Of a stretch of 64,000 nt of DNA, positions 25,840-35,349 are shown piece by piece. The stretch comes from Paenibacillus wulumuqiensis. GTDB taxonomy: Bacteria > Bacillota > Bacilli > Paenibacillales > Paenibacillaceae. Under the pieces are notes generated by a model, which made no database searches, was not told the origin of the DNA, and saw nothing but the letters and a program-made list of their open reading frames with translations. Every line of letters starts with the position of its first letter. Within the stretch, counting starts at the first letter, position 1. Location: contig NZ_LAQP01000004.1 in NCBI RefSeq assembly GCF_000971965.1, positions 248,001-312,000 of the forward strand. The letters are read 5' to 3'. A program made the position numbers and the translations under genes.

Positions 25840-27235
25840 TTTGCAAATACAGCCGTTTCCGCTAGTAAATCTGGAGCAGTTCACCTTAACAAAGAAAATT
25901 AATGAGCACACTCACTTATACTTTACAGGAGTTATTCCTGAAGAAATGAAGGATAGCTATATTAACAGTACGGAGACAGATACCATTATTCAAGTAGGGC
26001 AGCTGGATGAAAGTAGACAAATCAAGCCTTTATTTAGCGGGATTGCACTCTCTATTGAAGTGAAGGTAGTACGCGGTGTGTATTATCTGGAAGTGGAAGC
26101 TGCTTCCCATACGTATCGGATGGATGTGCAACGTCGAATCCGTTCTTTTCAGGATGTGGAGATGACCCTACCCGAACTGCTAAAACAAATCGGCAAAAAT
26201 TATGAAGGTTTGGACGTAATCGATGGAGCCACAGGCGGAACAGCAATGAAACGTATTGCTGTTCAATACAAAGAGACGGATTGGCAATTTCTCCGCCGAC
26301 TCGCCTCACGTTATCATACGAGTCTTATGCCAGTAGCGCAGTTTGATGAACCGAAATTTTATTTTGGTATTCAGGATACGTACCAGCCTGTAGTCCTGGA
26401 CCATACACGTTACACGGTGCGCAAGCGTATGGTACCTTTCCGTTATTTTCAGCAGAATGATGGCACAACTATGGAAGAAAATGATTTTGTGGTATATGAA
26501 GTAGAGACCGATGAAGTATTGGATTTGGGCAGCCATATTCATTTTCAAGGAAAAAGTCTGTATGTAACAGAGGCCTACATGGATATGCATAACGGCTTAA
26601 TCCGTCACCTCTATGTGCTGAGTTCCTACAAGGGTCTTCGCCAGAAAAGCTATTATCAGGAAATACTCGCTGGTGCCTCGCTGAATGGCACGGTCATTGA
26701 TGTTCGAGGCGATCAAGTGAAAATACAGCTGGATTGTGATGAAAAACAGGATGTATCCAGAGCGCATTGGTTCCCATATTCCACAGTCTATAGTGCAGGG
26801 GATCATACAGGTTGGTATGTAATGCCTGAAAAAGGAGACCCGGTCAGTCTGTATTTCCCGGGCAGCAGAGAAGAGGATGGATTCGCACGAGGAGCCATTC
26901 GCAGAGCTGCAAGAAACGCCCCAAATAATAAGCTTTCCAATCCGGCTGTAAAAATATGGCGTACTCCTTATGGACGTGAAATACAATTGGCACCGGATGG
27001 AATTACTGTGAGCGCTCAGGATGGCGCTGTATATATCCATCTGGATAATAAAAATGGCATCCAGATTGTCAGCAATCAACAGGTAAGTATCTCGGCAGGT
27101 GGCAATCTCAGTCTATCGGCAGGCAAAACGATGAGCTTATCGGCAGGCGGATCACTAACACTGGATTGTAATGGAAGCCATATTAACCTAAGTGGAACAG
27201 CAGATGTGAAGGGTGCCGAAGTAAAATCGAATTAA
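25820..27235 (+). CDS. Module A: VgrG-like spike without toxin
   Basis: 471 residues. N-terminal gp27-like part (1-270) has FTLTKKINEHTHLYFTGV, the QRRIRSFQD motif and YKETDWQFLRRLASRY, the signature shared by all VgrG-like proteins here. An OB-fold gp5-like domain follows (290-370) with VIDVRGDQVKIQL, HWFPYSTVY and GWYVMPEKGD. The C-terminus (390-471) is a short beta helix made of SAGGNLSLSAGK-type repeats and ends without extension. VgrG trimers form the puncturing tip. I infer that it pairs with the toxin-bearing VgrG of the same module. Confidence 0.9.
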   Translation: MSLDYHNLQIQPFPLVNLEQFTLTKKINEHTHLYFTGVIPEEMKDSYINSTETDTIIQVGQLDESRQIKPLFSGIALSIEVKVVRGVYYLEVEAASHTYRMDVQRRIRSFQDVEMTLPELLKQIGKNYEGLDVIDGATGGTAMKRIAVQYKETDWQFLRRLASRYHTSLMPVAQFDEPKFYFGIQDTYQPVVLDHTRYTVRKRMVPFRYFQQNDGTTMEENDFVVYEVETDEVLDLGSHIHFQGKSLYVTEAYMDMHNGLIRHLYVLSSYKGLRQKSYYQEILAGASLNGTVIDVRGDQVKIQLDCDEKQDVSRAHWFPYSTVYSAGDHTGWYVMPEKGDPVSLYFPGSREEDGFARGAIRRAARNAPNNKLSNPAVKIWRTPYGREIQLAPDGITVSAQDGAVYIHLDNKNGIQIVSNQQVSISAGGNLSLSAGKTMSLSAGGSLTLDCNGSHINLSGTADVKGAEVKSN

Positions 27236-27426
27236 CTTATAGTTTAGCTGCCTTACTTTCAAAAAATGCCGAAAAAACAAGCAAAATGGTGTTGCTCAAT
27301 GTAAGTACAATCTGTATTAAGTCGGTAAAAATCAAAACCATATCCAAGCCCATTATGGGTACGGCAGAAAATCTGTAACAAAAATTAATAGATCGGATGC
27401 AGCATATCCAAAGCAGGTGAGAAGCA

Positions 27427-28734
27427 ATGTTTTTAAACAGGTCCTTAATAACTGCAGAGCAAAAGGAAATTATCCGTAGTCAGGTTAGAGCGCGTATTCA
27501 GCAGCAGCTGAGAAGTGATTATCAGGTATTTCGAAATGACTGGTTAGAAGAGATCAAAGCGAACTTTATCTCCTGCTGTCGTAATATTTGTATTCAGCAG
27601 GCTGCTGGTGCCAAAGAAGCGGTCGATTATATTTTGTATTCGCTTCTGCGTACCGGTTTGATGGATGATCAGCCTGCCTATCTGATTCAAGCGACAGATG
27701 AAAACAATGTCTTTGACCGCAATCCATTGGAATATGAGTATGACGGTAATTGTCTATACCGCTATTGGAAACTGCTGTTGGAAGAGCTGACTGCAGAAGC
27801 AAGTAGCAGCGGCTGGCAAATCAGTGTAGTCGAAATGGACCATATCCGTCTGGAAGAAGCGGATTATTTCCATCATGCAATAATACCTTTATTGCGTAAA
27901 GCGGTTCGCCAGGCCGTTCAGCTGCCGGAGTATATGAAGATGAATCGGTCAGAACAATTGGAAATACGAGCGGGTGAGTACCTTGATCAGAGCATTTTGA
28001 TTTACAAAGAAAATCGTACTAACCCCAATGCTGCCGAGATACATCTTTGGCTCTCAGAAAAGAATCCTTATACCTATGGGTATCAGCATATACATGATAT
28101 AACGCTTTCGATGAATGATTATAAGGAAATGGATTTTAGATACACTACTTTTCGTTGCGTTCAAGTGGAGCTATGCCGCCTGGATTTCTCGATTCTGGCA
28201 GGCACCCAGTGGCAGGAATGCAAACTGGAAAAGTCGGCTCTTCCATTCAGTCTGCTGCATGGAGCTGATTTTAGTGGTTGTACATTACAGTATGTATTGC
28301 TGGATGGAGTTATGGGATCAGCAGGAACAGAGGAACTGGATTGGGAGCCGCTTGGATATGATGGTGTAAATTTTACGCAGACACAAATCTCGCATTGCTG
28401 GCTGCGGGAGTCTAAGCTTCGGGAAGCCTGTTTCCAATACAGCCAACTCGATCAGGTCGATTTTAGCAAAGCAGGTTTGCGACAGGCCGATTTCCGGGAA
28501 TCCCGGCTTACGAATATTATTTTTCAGGATGCCGATCTTCGAGATGCCTGTTTTGATCACTGCAACTTGGATAATGTTTCTTTTGCAGGAGCTAATCTGC
28601 AGGGAGCATCTTTTAACGGAGCGAAGCTGAAAAATATAGATTTTACTGATGCTGTGTTATCGATCAAACAGCTGGACGCACAGCAGCGTCATAATGCATA
28701 CGGTATCGATGTAGCCGGAGGTAGATTGCAATGA
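27427..28734 (+). CDS. Module A: adaptor domain fused to pentapeptide repeats
   Basis: 435 residues. Residues 1-225 form a domain also seen in the proteins at 35350 and 48721, with YILYSLLRTGLMDDQPAY, a D/W-rich segment and AGEYLDQSILIY. From about 230 to 420 pentapeptide repeats dominate, e.g. GADFSGCTL, KAGLRQADFRESRL, DADLRDACF and GANLQGASFNGAKL, which would form a four-sided beta helix. In proteobacterial T6SS, DUF2169 adaptors fused to pentapeptide repeats help load PAAR effectors; a similar task is plausible here. ATGA overlap with the next gene. Confidence 0.75.
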   Translation: MFLNRSLITAEQKEIIRSQVRARIQQQLRSDYQVFRNDWLEEIKANFISCCRNICIQQAAGAKEAVDYILYSLLRTGLMDDQPAYLIQATDENNVFDRNPLEYEYDGNCLYRYWKLLLEELTAEASSSGWQISVVEMDHIRLEEADYFHHAIIPLLRKAVRQAVQLPEYMKMNRSEQLEIRAGEYLDQSILIYKENRTNPNAAEIHLWLSEKNPYTYGYQHIHDITLSMNDYKEMDFRYTTFRCVQVELCRLDFSILAGTQWQECKLEKSALPFSLLHGADFSGCTLQYVLLDGVMGSAGTEELDWEPLGYDGVNFTQTQISHCWLRESKLREACFQYSQLDQVDFSKAGLRQADFRESRLTNIIFQDADLRDACFDHCNLDNVSFAGANLQGASFNGAKLKNIDFTDAVLSIKQLDAQQRHNAYGIDVAGGRLQ

Positions 28735-29261
28735 GATATTTTCAACTATCAGGTGATGATCGCATACCGAATACGATTAAGCCACCAGCCTGGTCAATTC
28801 TGCAGCAGCGTGAAATCTTGTCTTCGCTATCACTTCCCGGTCGAGAGCTGCCTCCGTTAACCATTCATGTACATGAAGATGATTATACTATTTATCCGGA
28901 TATGCTGAACATTCCGGCACCGCTCGTATCGGATTCACTCAAGCAGTTGTTGGAAAAGTTCTTGCCGAATAAAGGATGGCGTGCGGTGATGCTGTCGGAT
29001 ATCGATCGTGGCCGCCAGCATCTATACTGGCTGCTGCAGCCGGACGTTGTTGAAGCCCGTTCTGTTCAAAGTATATTTCGCCCGGATGGTACCTTGGAGC
29101 AGCTTGTACTACATCATGAAAAGATCCAGCAGCCTATTTTTCGGGTTGCTGGATTGCGTGAACCGTATGTCTATATCAACCTGGCTGCAGCAGAAAGTTT
29201 GCTGCGCCGATCCTATACAGGAATTCGGCTGATCAGAATACCGACAGTAAGAGCAGAATAA
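28731..29261 (+). CDS. Module A: conserved small adaptor (imm11-like pattern)
   Basis: 176 residues. Related proteins lie at 36449 and 49368. Shared features are an N-terminal YFQLSGDDRI or YLLQNDERI, a middle with S-D-x-L-K-x-x-L and the C-terminal IR/RE-P-x-(I/V) strand followed by AAESLLRRSYTGIRL. This arrangement is similar to the imm11/DUF1629 fold, but here it occurs once per spike module between the pentapeptide adaptor and the PAAR-like gene, so I read it as a loading adaptor and not as immunity. Starts with ATGA overlapping the preceding gene. Confidence 0.6.
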   Translation: MRYFQLSGDDRIPNTIKPPAWSILQQREILSSLSLPGRELPPLTIHVHEDDYTIYPDMLNIPAPLVSDSLKQLLEKFLPNKGWRAVMLSDIDRGRQHLYWLLQPDVVEARSVQSIFRPDGTLEQLVLHHEKIQQPIFRVAGLREPYVYINLAAAESLLRRSYTGIRLIRIPTVRAE

Positions 29262-29293
29262 ATATATTATTCTGGCGTGGAAAGGAGAGACTT

Positions 29294-29713
29294 ATGGAGA
29301 ATTCCCAGATTCAGGCAGGCAATGGTGCCAAAAAAAGCTATGTGGTAGCAGGGGCTATTCTGAGCTGCAGTTACGGTACGCAGCCTACCCGGCTAAAGCG
29401 CCCGTTCAGTCATGGCGTCTATGTCAAAAACAAGGCGCAAATGAATATTGGTGACTATCTGCCGGGGACAAATATCAGTTCATTTGGCAATTGTTCTTGT
29501 CTACAAAATCCTGCTGTGCAAGCTAGCAATATGGTAGATATCTATGGTGTCAAAAAGGCGCCATGCATACCAGCAATCACACAACCATGGCTAAATGGAA
29601 AGTCGGATGTGCTGATTGAAGGACAGCCTGCACTTACTCATAACTGTACCCATCAATGCCTGTATGGAGGAAATATCAAGATTGAGAATGATGGACAGGA
29701 ATTAGATTTCTAG
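29294..29713 (+). CDS. Module A: DUF4280 PAAR-like tip protein
   Basis: 139 residues with the DUF4280 pattern: SYVVAGAILSCSYGT, HGVYVKNKAQMNIGDY, then cysteines in FGNCSCLQNP and KAPCIPAITQPWLNG, DVLIEGQPALTHNC and CLYGGNIKIENDGQ. DUF4280 proteins resemble PAAR tips that sharpen the VgrG trimer and bind a metal ion; conserved Cys residues may do that here. Good ribosome site AAAGGAGA before ATG. Separated by 18 bases from the toxin-bearing VgrG gene. Confidence 0.88.
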   Translation: MENSQIQAGNGAKKSYVVAGAILSCSYGTQPTRLKRPFSHGVYVKNKAQMNIGDYLPGTNISSFGNCSCLQNPAVQASNMVDIYGVKKAPCIPAITQPWLNGKSDVLIEGQPALTHNCTHQCLYGGNIKIENDGQELDF

Positions 29714-29731
29714 AATAGGAGACTACATACC

Positions 29732-32700
29732 TTGACTTTACTATTCAAAGGGATTGGCTATGAAAGTCTGCGGCTGGATGGCCCTATTCATCCCCAGCAT
29801 TTCAATGAGCTGACCATTACCCGCAAACTCAATGAACATGGTTATATGATGGTCACCGGGGTATTGCCAGAAGAACAAGGGGCAAGTATGATTCATCATG
29901 AGTTGGAAGGGCAACCAGTGGTGCTTCGTCAATTGGATACGGAGGGTCATTCGGTTCAGCGATTATTTCATGGGATCATTACTCGCTTCACGGTTCACTG
30001 TATTCGAAGTGTCTATACATTTGAGCTGGAAGCGATCTCGCAATCAGGGCAAATGGATGTGGAGCGTAAACGGCGATCTTTTCAGCATACCAAGCAGACG
30101 TATGCTGAACTGGTCACTGCACTGGTACGCGAATATACGTATGGAGATGCTATTGATACCATAGCGAATGCTACCCCGTTAGGTGGCCTGGTATTGCAGT
30201 ATGATGAGACTGACTGGCAGTTCCTGAAGCGGCTGGCCTCCCGATTTGGTTCGGTACTTGTACCGGAGATTACGGCGGCTTCGCCCAAAGTCTTCTTTGG
30301 CGTGCCGGAAGGAAAATCCTATGCGCTCGGTGAAGATACCTTTTACCGGATTCGTAAAACTTTTGGACAGATTCGCTCAGCGGATGGAGATGTAGAAGAC
30401 TATAGTGCCAATGTAAGTACCTCTTCTAATAACAAGCACATGTCTGGTTATATCTCCTACTTTATTGACAGCCTGCAGTATTATGCACTGGGGGATCATC
30501 TTACCTTACCAGCGAGTGCCGGATCAACCGAGTTGGTTGTGGTACAAGCTCATACCGTGCTGCGAGATGGATTACTTGAGACTTCTTATGAATTGCAGCA
30601 TCCCCAGCAGATCCGATTCTACAGCTATGACAATGAACAGATGATCGGGATCACCCTGACCGGTACGGTAGAGGAAGTAGCGGCTGACTTTGTCCGCGTG
30701 AAGCTGGATATCGATGAGGCGTATCATCGTAAGCATCCGAGAGCAGCAGTTAACCAAGAACTTAGCTGGTTTCCGGTCAGTACACCCTATGCCGCTGAAC
30801 AGCATACCGGCTGGTACGACATGCCCGAGAAAGGGGAGCAGGTAGAGCTGCATATCCCCAATTCCCTGGAATCCAATGCCCATGTGCTGGGCAGCTTGCG
30901 CCAGCAACCTGCCAGTGTTAGCGATCCGGATACCAAAATATGGAGCCACCCGGCAGGCAGTCAGGTGCAGATGGATGGACAGGAGCTTCGCTTGTCCACT
31001 TCCGGTCACATGACCATTTCTCTGCAGCCGGAGAGTGGAATAGAGATCAGCAGTCCCGGTCATATCGGCATTCAGGGTGGCAGTGTACAGCTCAATGCCA
31101 GCCAGACGTTGTCGCTAGAAGCTGGAGAAGCGATTCGTCTGAAAGGCGGCCAGAGCAGCATGATTGTAGATGGTGACACCGATCTGCATGCGCCGACGAT
31201 TCATGAGGTAGGGACCGTAAAAGCTCCTGTAGTTGTAGCCGATCTTGCCCTGGTGCCAGAGCCGCCGCTAATGACGATAGAAGCGTACAAAGCCGGTCAG
31301 GCCGCAGCGCAGCAGCAGAAGGCGAAAGCTCAGGCAGTAGCTGCACCACCCAAAGCGAAAATCACTCCACCAGCCGAACAGAAAAAAGCAAGCGGTCTGC
31401 TGGGGTTGCTATCTAAGGTAACTGCTGCCATTCCGATGAAGACGACGAGCAAGGTGTTGATGGGAATCAACAGCCCGCTGGCAAGAGTGGCAGGAGTGAT
31501 GATGCAGGTGAATGCCACCGTGCCAGCACGCCGATCCGGTGGCGGAGGCAGTGGTGGTGGGAAAAGCTCCTTATTAGCGAGTGTCGCCAGTTCGGTATGG
31601 CAGGGAATTGTAAGACAATATGAACATGATCAAGAGCAGCGAACCCACTATGATCACTGGATTTTAGGGAAGGTATTCACCAGCGCTCGTAACCTCATTA
31701 CATCTTCTAGCCCTTTAGATTTTGTGAAAACACTATGGAATGAATCGTTATCGCTCACAAATGCATATCAGCAAGTGCCGGACAAGATTAGAAAACAGTG
31801 GAACAAAGAATATACAGAGCGAGAATTGAAACGACTCGGAGAAATGGACATCAAAGATTTAACCTTAGCTGAGGTGCTGCAGTTAAATCCTGGAGGATGG
31901 AAATTTTTTGATAAAGAAGCTGAAGGTTACTATATTACGCAAAACTATTATACGTTATGGATGTATGGTAGCAACGCCTATAAGCGTCTAGATAATGCGA
32001 TGTATGGTAGCGGTTATTTCTTGCCCAAGTTAGAAGAGATGCGTAAGCAAGGAAAGGATCTTTCTCAGCTTACTGTAGCTGAAATGGATGAAATGAGTCA
32101 GAGTGAAGCAATCAAATTGGAACGTATTAGCCTAGCTACTACACTTGCTTTGGACTTTACAGGTTCAAGGAGCATAAGTAGTGGATTTTCAGAACATCTT
32201 CCTATTGGAAAAGGAACGGGAAAAAGTAAACCTTTACTAGAGCCTTCATTTGGGAATAAAAGCGGTAAATTATCTTATACTCACGACGCAGATGATCATC
32301 TTGTAATTGGAAAAGCATTGGTTCAGAGAGGAAAAGGCATCAAAGGAGTTAAGGGTGCACATAACAGAGACAGTTTCATGGAAATTTTGAAAAATGATGC
32401 TGAGAAACATGGTTATAAATTAGAAGATTACATTGTTGATGTAATACCTCTTCCCAATGCTAAAGGGGTATACGAAGTGAAATATAGAATCGCTGCACAA
32501 GAAATAGATAGGAGTATTTCTGTTAAACCTAACGAGCCTCCAGTAATGAAGGTAGTTCCTGGAGTATTTACAGATATAAAAAATCCTAAAACTATATATG
32601 ATCCTCATATAATAAGTGATGAAGCAATGAAAAAGATGGCAAAAGAAGCTTTAGAGCAAGGAACACAAAATGGAAGCTTATTGAAAGGCACTTATAAATC

Positions 32701-32785
32701 AGATGAATACCCAGAAGGATTGAATTTTACTGGGCATTTAGATAAGGAAGGTAATATCACTTCTTATTATCCTTCATCTAAATAA
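29732..32785 (+). CDS. Module A: VgrG-like spike with C-terminal EndoU-type RNase toxin
   Basis: 1017 residues. Residues 1-470 are VgrG (gp27-like with DETDWQFLKRLASRF, OB fold with WFPVSTPYAA and GWYDMPEKGE, beta helix to ~490). A Pro/Ala-rich linker and a glycine-rich patch (about 595-610) follow. The pre-toxin region is 610-830. The tip (~830-1017) matches bacterial EndoU nucleases: KGAHNRDSFME with a catalytic-type His (about 877), PKTIYDPHIISDEAM and GLNFTGHLDKEGNITSYYP. EndoU/CdiA-type toxins cleave RNA. The start is TTG at 29732 after AGGAGA. The DNA of the tip is much richer in A+T than the VgrG part, a sign of exchange. A CdiI-like immunity gene follows. Confidence 0.85.
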   Translation: MTLLFKGIGYESLRLDGPIHPQHFNELTITRKLNEHGYMMVTGVLPEEQGASMIHHELEGQPVVLRQLDTEGHSVQRLFHGIITRFTVHCIRSVYTFELEAISQSGQMDVERKRRSFQHTKQTYAELVTALVREYTYGDAIDTIANATPLGGLVLQYDETDWQFLKRLASRFGSVLVPEITAASPKVFFGVPEGKSYALGEDTFYRIRKTFGQIRSADGDVEDYSANVSTSSNNKHMSGYISYFIDSLQYYALGDHLTLPASAGSTELVVVQAHTVLRDGLLETSYELQHPQQIRFYSYDNEQMIGITLTGTVEEVAADFVRVKLDIDEAYHRKHPRAAVNQELSWFPVSTPYAAEQHTGWYDMPEKGEQVELHIPNSLESNAHVLGSLRQQPASVSDPDTKIWSHPAGSQVQMDGQELRLSTSGHMTISLQPESGIEISSPGHIGIQGGSVQLNASQTLSLEAGEAIRLKGGQSSMIVDGDTDLHAPTIHEVGTVKAPVVVADLALVPEPPLMTIEAYKAGQAAAQQQKAKAQAVAAPPKAKITPPAEQKKASGLLGLLSKVTAAIPMKTTSKVLMGINSPLARVAGVMMQVNATVPARRSGGGGSGGGKSSLLASVASSVWQGIVRQYEHDQEQRTHYDHWILGKVFTSARNLITSSSPLDFVKTLWNESLSLTNAYQQVPDKIRKQWNKEYTERELKRLGEMDIKDLTLAEVLQLNPGGWKFFDKEAEGYYITQNYYTLWMYGSNAYKRLDNAMYGSGYFLPKLEEMRKQGKDLSQLTVAEMDEMSQSEAIKLERISLATTLALDFTGSRSISSGFSEHLPIGKGTGKSKPLLEPSFGNKSGKLSYTHDADDHLVIGKALVQRGKGIKGVKGAHNRDSFMEILKNDAEKHGYKLEDYIVDVIPLPNAKGVYEVKYRIAAQEIDRSISVKPNEPPVMKVVPGVFTDIKNPKTIYDPHIISDEAMKKMAKEALEQGTQNGSLLKGTYKSDEYPEGLNFTGHLDKEGNITSYYPSSK

Positions 32786-32803
32786 AAAAGGAGTGTATTC
32801 ACT

Positions 32804-33193
32804 ATGTTGTCACAGATAACTGATAAAAAAACACAGCAAGAATTAATGGAAAGATTTTTTTGGTTTATTGGGGATGGATATTTTTTGGATGCCTTACATG
32901 CATACAAAAAAGGGGAGGGATTTGGAATAGAGAGTATAGCTTGTTTGTTTCATGATGAATTTCAGCCTTGGGAAGAGACGTACTTTGGAAATAGCGGAGT
33001 AGCCTATATAGAAGAACAAGATCCATATGAAGAGAGCTTAATGTTTGTAATGAATTATCAAGAGTTTTATAGACATCTTCAACAAAATAGTGATAAATAT
33101 CTAATAAAATTTCCACAGAAGAAAATTGAAGTTGAGGAATGCTTGAATGCTTATAGAGAAAAATTTAATATTAATGACTTATCTAAGGAGTGA
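32804..33193 (+). CDS. Immunity protein for EndoU-type toxin (CdiI-like)
   Basis: 129 residues, acidic and rich in aromatic residues: CLFHDEFQPWEETYF, GVAYIEEQDPYEE and YQEFYRHLQQNSDKYL. The pattern fits the family of CdiI immunity proteins that inhibit EndoU-type CdiA toxins. The gene starts 18 bases after the toxin stop with AAAAGGAG. It would protect the producer and siblings in the cytoplasm. Confidence 0.7.
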   Translation: MLSQITDKKTQQELMERFFWFIGDGYFLDALHAYKKGEGFGIESIACLFHDEFQPWEETYFGNSGVAYIEEQDPYEESLMFVMNYQEFYRHLQQNSDKYLIKFPQKKIEVEECLNAYREKFNINDLSKE

Positions 33194-33276
33194 TAAGCAA
33201 GTTTAATTAATTCAATATAAAGTTAGTCTTAAAATAAAATTTTAATAAAATTGAGAAGAACTAGGATGTGTCTGAT

Positions 33277-33605
33277 AATGAATGTATAAGGGTAGGTTCT
33301 ACTTATTTTTCAATGGATATTGATTTAGAGGATGAAGAGTATATAGAACGATATCGAAAAGAAAAGTTTAAATGTATGGTGTAAATACTAACATATTTAG
33401 TAGTGTTCAATTTATATCCTGTACTTTTGATAAGGGATAGCTAAAGTTTCTTGAGTTTGTTGGGAAGCTATTAGAAAATAATGATCAGGATTTGATTATT
33501 GAAGATGGTTATAGTTATCCATTATTAAAAAGAATACAGGGGAATTTATTTATAAATAGTAAACTTGATGAAGAAACGTCTTGGTATGTAATGAAGAAAA
33601 TGTAA
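33277..33605 (+). pseudogene. Decayed immunity-like gene
   Basis: Two short fragments of apparently coding DNA. The first, with YFSMDIDLEDEEYIERY, ends at a stop near 33380. The second, with FVGKLLENNDQDLIIEDG, runs to TAA at 33603-33605. They lie in different frames and neither has a ribosome site. Asp/Glu-rich composition and position behind a toxin/immunity pair suggest an old immunity gene. Confidence 0.35.
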
Positions 33606-33681
33606 AGCTACTTAATTAGCCATACCAAGAAATAGATTTTTAAGTGAAAAATCAGGAAACTTAATATTATTAGCAAAGCAG

Positions 33682-33722
33682 ATCACAATTCAGGATTATT
33701 GCTTGTATTGTGATTTTTTTTG
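33682..33722 (+). terminator. Rho-independent terminator at the end of module A
   Basis: ATCACAAT (33682-33689) pairs with ATTGTGAT (33707-33714), followed by seven T. It separates modules A and B. Confidence 0.75.
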
Positions 33723-33760
33723 TCTGCAGGTTAATAGTTCATCCAGGAAAGGGGCCTTTT

Positions 33761-35332
33761 ATGCAGCATGTAGTAACATATGACCAGATTGAGATTATGC
33801 CGTATAAGCTAGTTCGGCTCCATGATTTTAAAGTGACCAAGACCGTCAACGATCATGCCCGAATGACATTTACCGGCATTATCGACGAGAAGAAGCGGGA
33901 GCTGTATGTACAGGCTTCGGATGAAGATACTCAGATCAAAGCCTTTATCAAAGACGAAGCCGGTAACCGCCATCCCATCTTCCGCGGGATCGCCATGGAA
34001 GTGGAAGAGCATGTCGTCAATGGGGTACATTACCTTACCGTTGAAGCGATTTCTCATACGTATGAGCTGGATATCAAGCGCCACAAGCGCTCTTTTCAAA
34101 ATCCGGGCCTGTCTTACAATGCATTGATCCAGAAAATCATCGCACCTTATGGCAAAGCAGAAGCCCAGGATATGGTCACCGACGGACAAGCGATCGGTAC
34201 CTTCGTCATGCAGTATGATGAGACCGATTGGGAATTCCTGAAGCGCCTGGCTTCCCATTTCTATTCACCGCTCATCCCGGCTGTCGGCTACGGCGTACCC
34301 AAATTTTACTTTGGACTGCCGATGGGACTGGACAAGGGCGAGATTGATTCGATCAATTACAAAGTCAACAAACGTGTAGCCGATTACCAGCGCGCTGCCG
34401 AGAATCATATTCCCGGTGTTCAGGATCAAGACTTTATCCAGTACGAAGTGGAATCAGTCAAAGTACTGGAGCCCGGCTACGAAGTGAAATTCCGCGGACA
34501 GAAGCTGCTCGTGAGCGAAGCCGTGACCGAGATGAAAGGCAGCATCCTGACCCATACGTACAAGCTGTCCCCACGCAGCGGCATCCGCCCGATCAAAAAT
34601 TACAACCGGACCATCATCGGCGCCTCGATCTACGGTAAAGTCGTCGGCATCCACCGGGACAAAGTACAGATCAAGTTCAAAATGGACGAACAGCTGGATA
34701 CCAGTACTGACTTCTGGTTCCCGTATTCGACTATCTATGCATCGGCAGATAATACCGGCTGGTACTGCATGCCGGAAGAGAATGACGATATCCGCATTTA
34801 TTTCCCGTCTTACCGGGAAGAGGAATGTTATGCGATGAGCTCGGTGAAAAGGGACGCGCCGGCGCCAGCAGCTGCGTCAGCAGCACACGCAGCGCCAGCA
34901 CCGACTGCTTCCGGATCGCATTCATCCGGCGGTAGGGGAGCATCATCTCCGACAGCATCCGCAGCACCAGCAGCATCTGCAGCTGCGAGTCAGAAAACTA
35001 TCGAATCACAAATGGATCCGCGTCTGGCTCAGGATCGTATGTCCGATCCGGCAGTCAAGACGATGAGAACAAAAAGCGGCAAGGAAATTATGCTTGCTCC
35101 ACACGAAATTGTCATTTCAAGTGGCAGCAACCTGTATATCAAGATAAGCGATTCCGAGGGCATTATTATTAATAGTCCTTCTAACGTCAATATAACGGCA
35201 GGTACAGAAATGACACTGTCTTCCAAAGATATGAAATTGAATGCAGGTACGATTGAATTAATGGGGAATGGCAACAGCATCCGACTGGATGATAAAACTA
35301 CCTTTATGGCTACGGAAGTCAAAATGAATTAA
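33761..35332 (+). CDS. Module B: VgrG-like spike without toxin
   Basis: 523 residues with the layout of module A VgrG: FKVTKTVNDHARMTFTG, KRHKRSFQN, YDETDWEFLKRLASHF, OB fold with FWFPYSTIYASADNTGWYC, then an unusual Ala/Pro/Ser-rich insertion (about 365-425), and a short beta helix at the end with SPSNVNITAGTEMTL. No toxin tip follows. ATG at 33761 after AGGAAAGGGG is preferred over an upstream in-frame start that would add 17 residues inside the terminator. Confidence 0.9.
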   Translation: MQHVVTYDQIEIMPYKLVRLHDFKVTKTVNDHARMTFTGIIDEKKRELYVQASDEDTQIKAFIKDEAGNRHPIFRGIAMEVEEHVVNGVHYLTVEAISHTYELDIKRHKRSFQNPGLSYNALIQKIIAPYGKAEAQDMVTDGQAIGTFVMQYDETDWEFLKRLASHFYSPLIPAVGYGVPKFYFGLPMGLDKGEIDSINYKVNKRVADYQRAAENHIPGVQDQDFIQYEVESVKVLEPGYEVKFRGQKLLVSEAVTEMKGSILTHTYKLSPRSGIRPIKNYNRTIIGASIYGKVVGIHRDKVQIKFKMDEQLDTSTDFWFPYSTIYASADNTGWYCMPEENDDIRIYFPSYREEECYAMSSVKRDAPAPAAASAAHAAPAPTASGSHSSGGRGASSPTASAAPAASAAASQKTIESQMDPRLAQDRMSDPAVKTMRTKSGKEIMLAPHEIVISSGSNLYIKISDSEGIIINSPSNVNITAGTEMTLSSKDMKLNAGTIELMGNGNSIRLDDKTTFMATEVKMN

Positions 35333-35349
35333 ATCGGAGTGTTTACACA

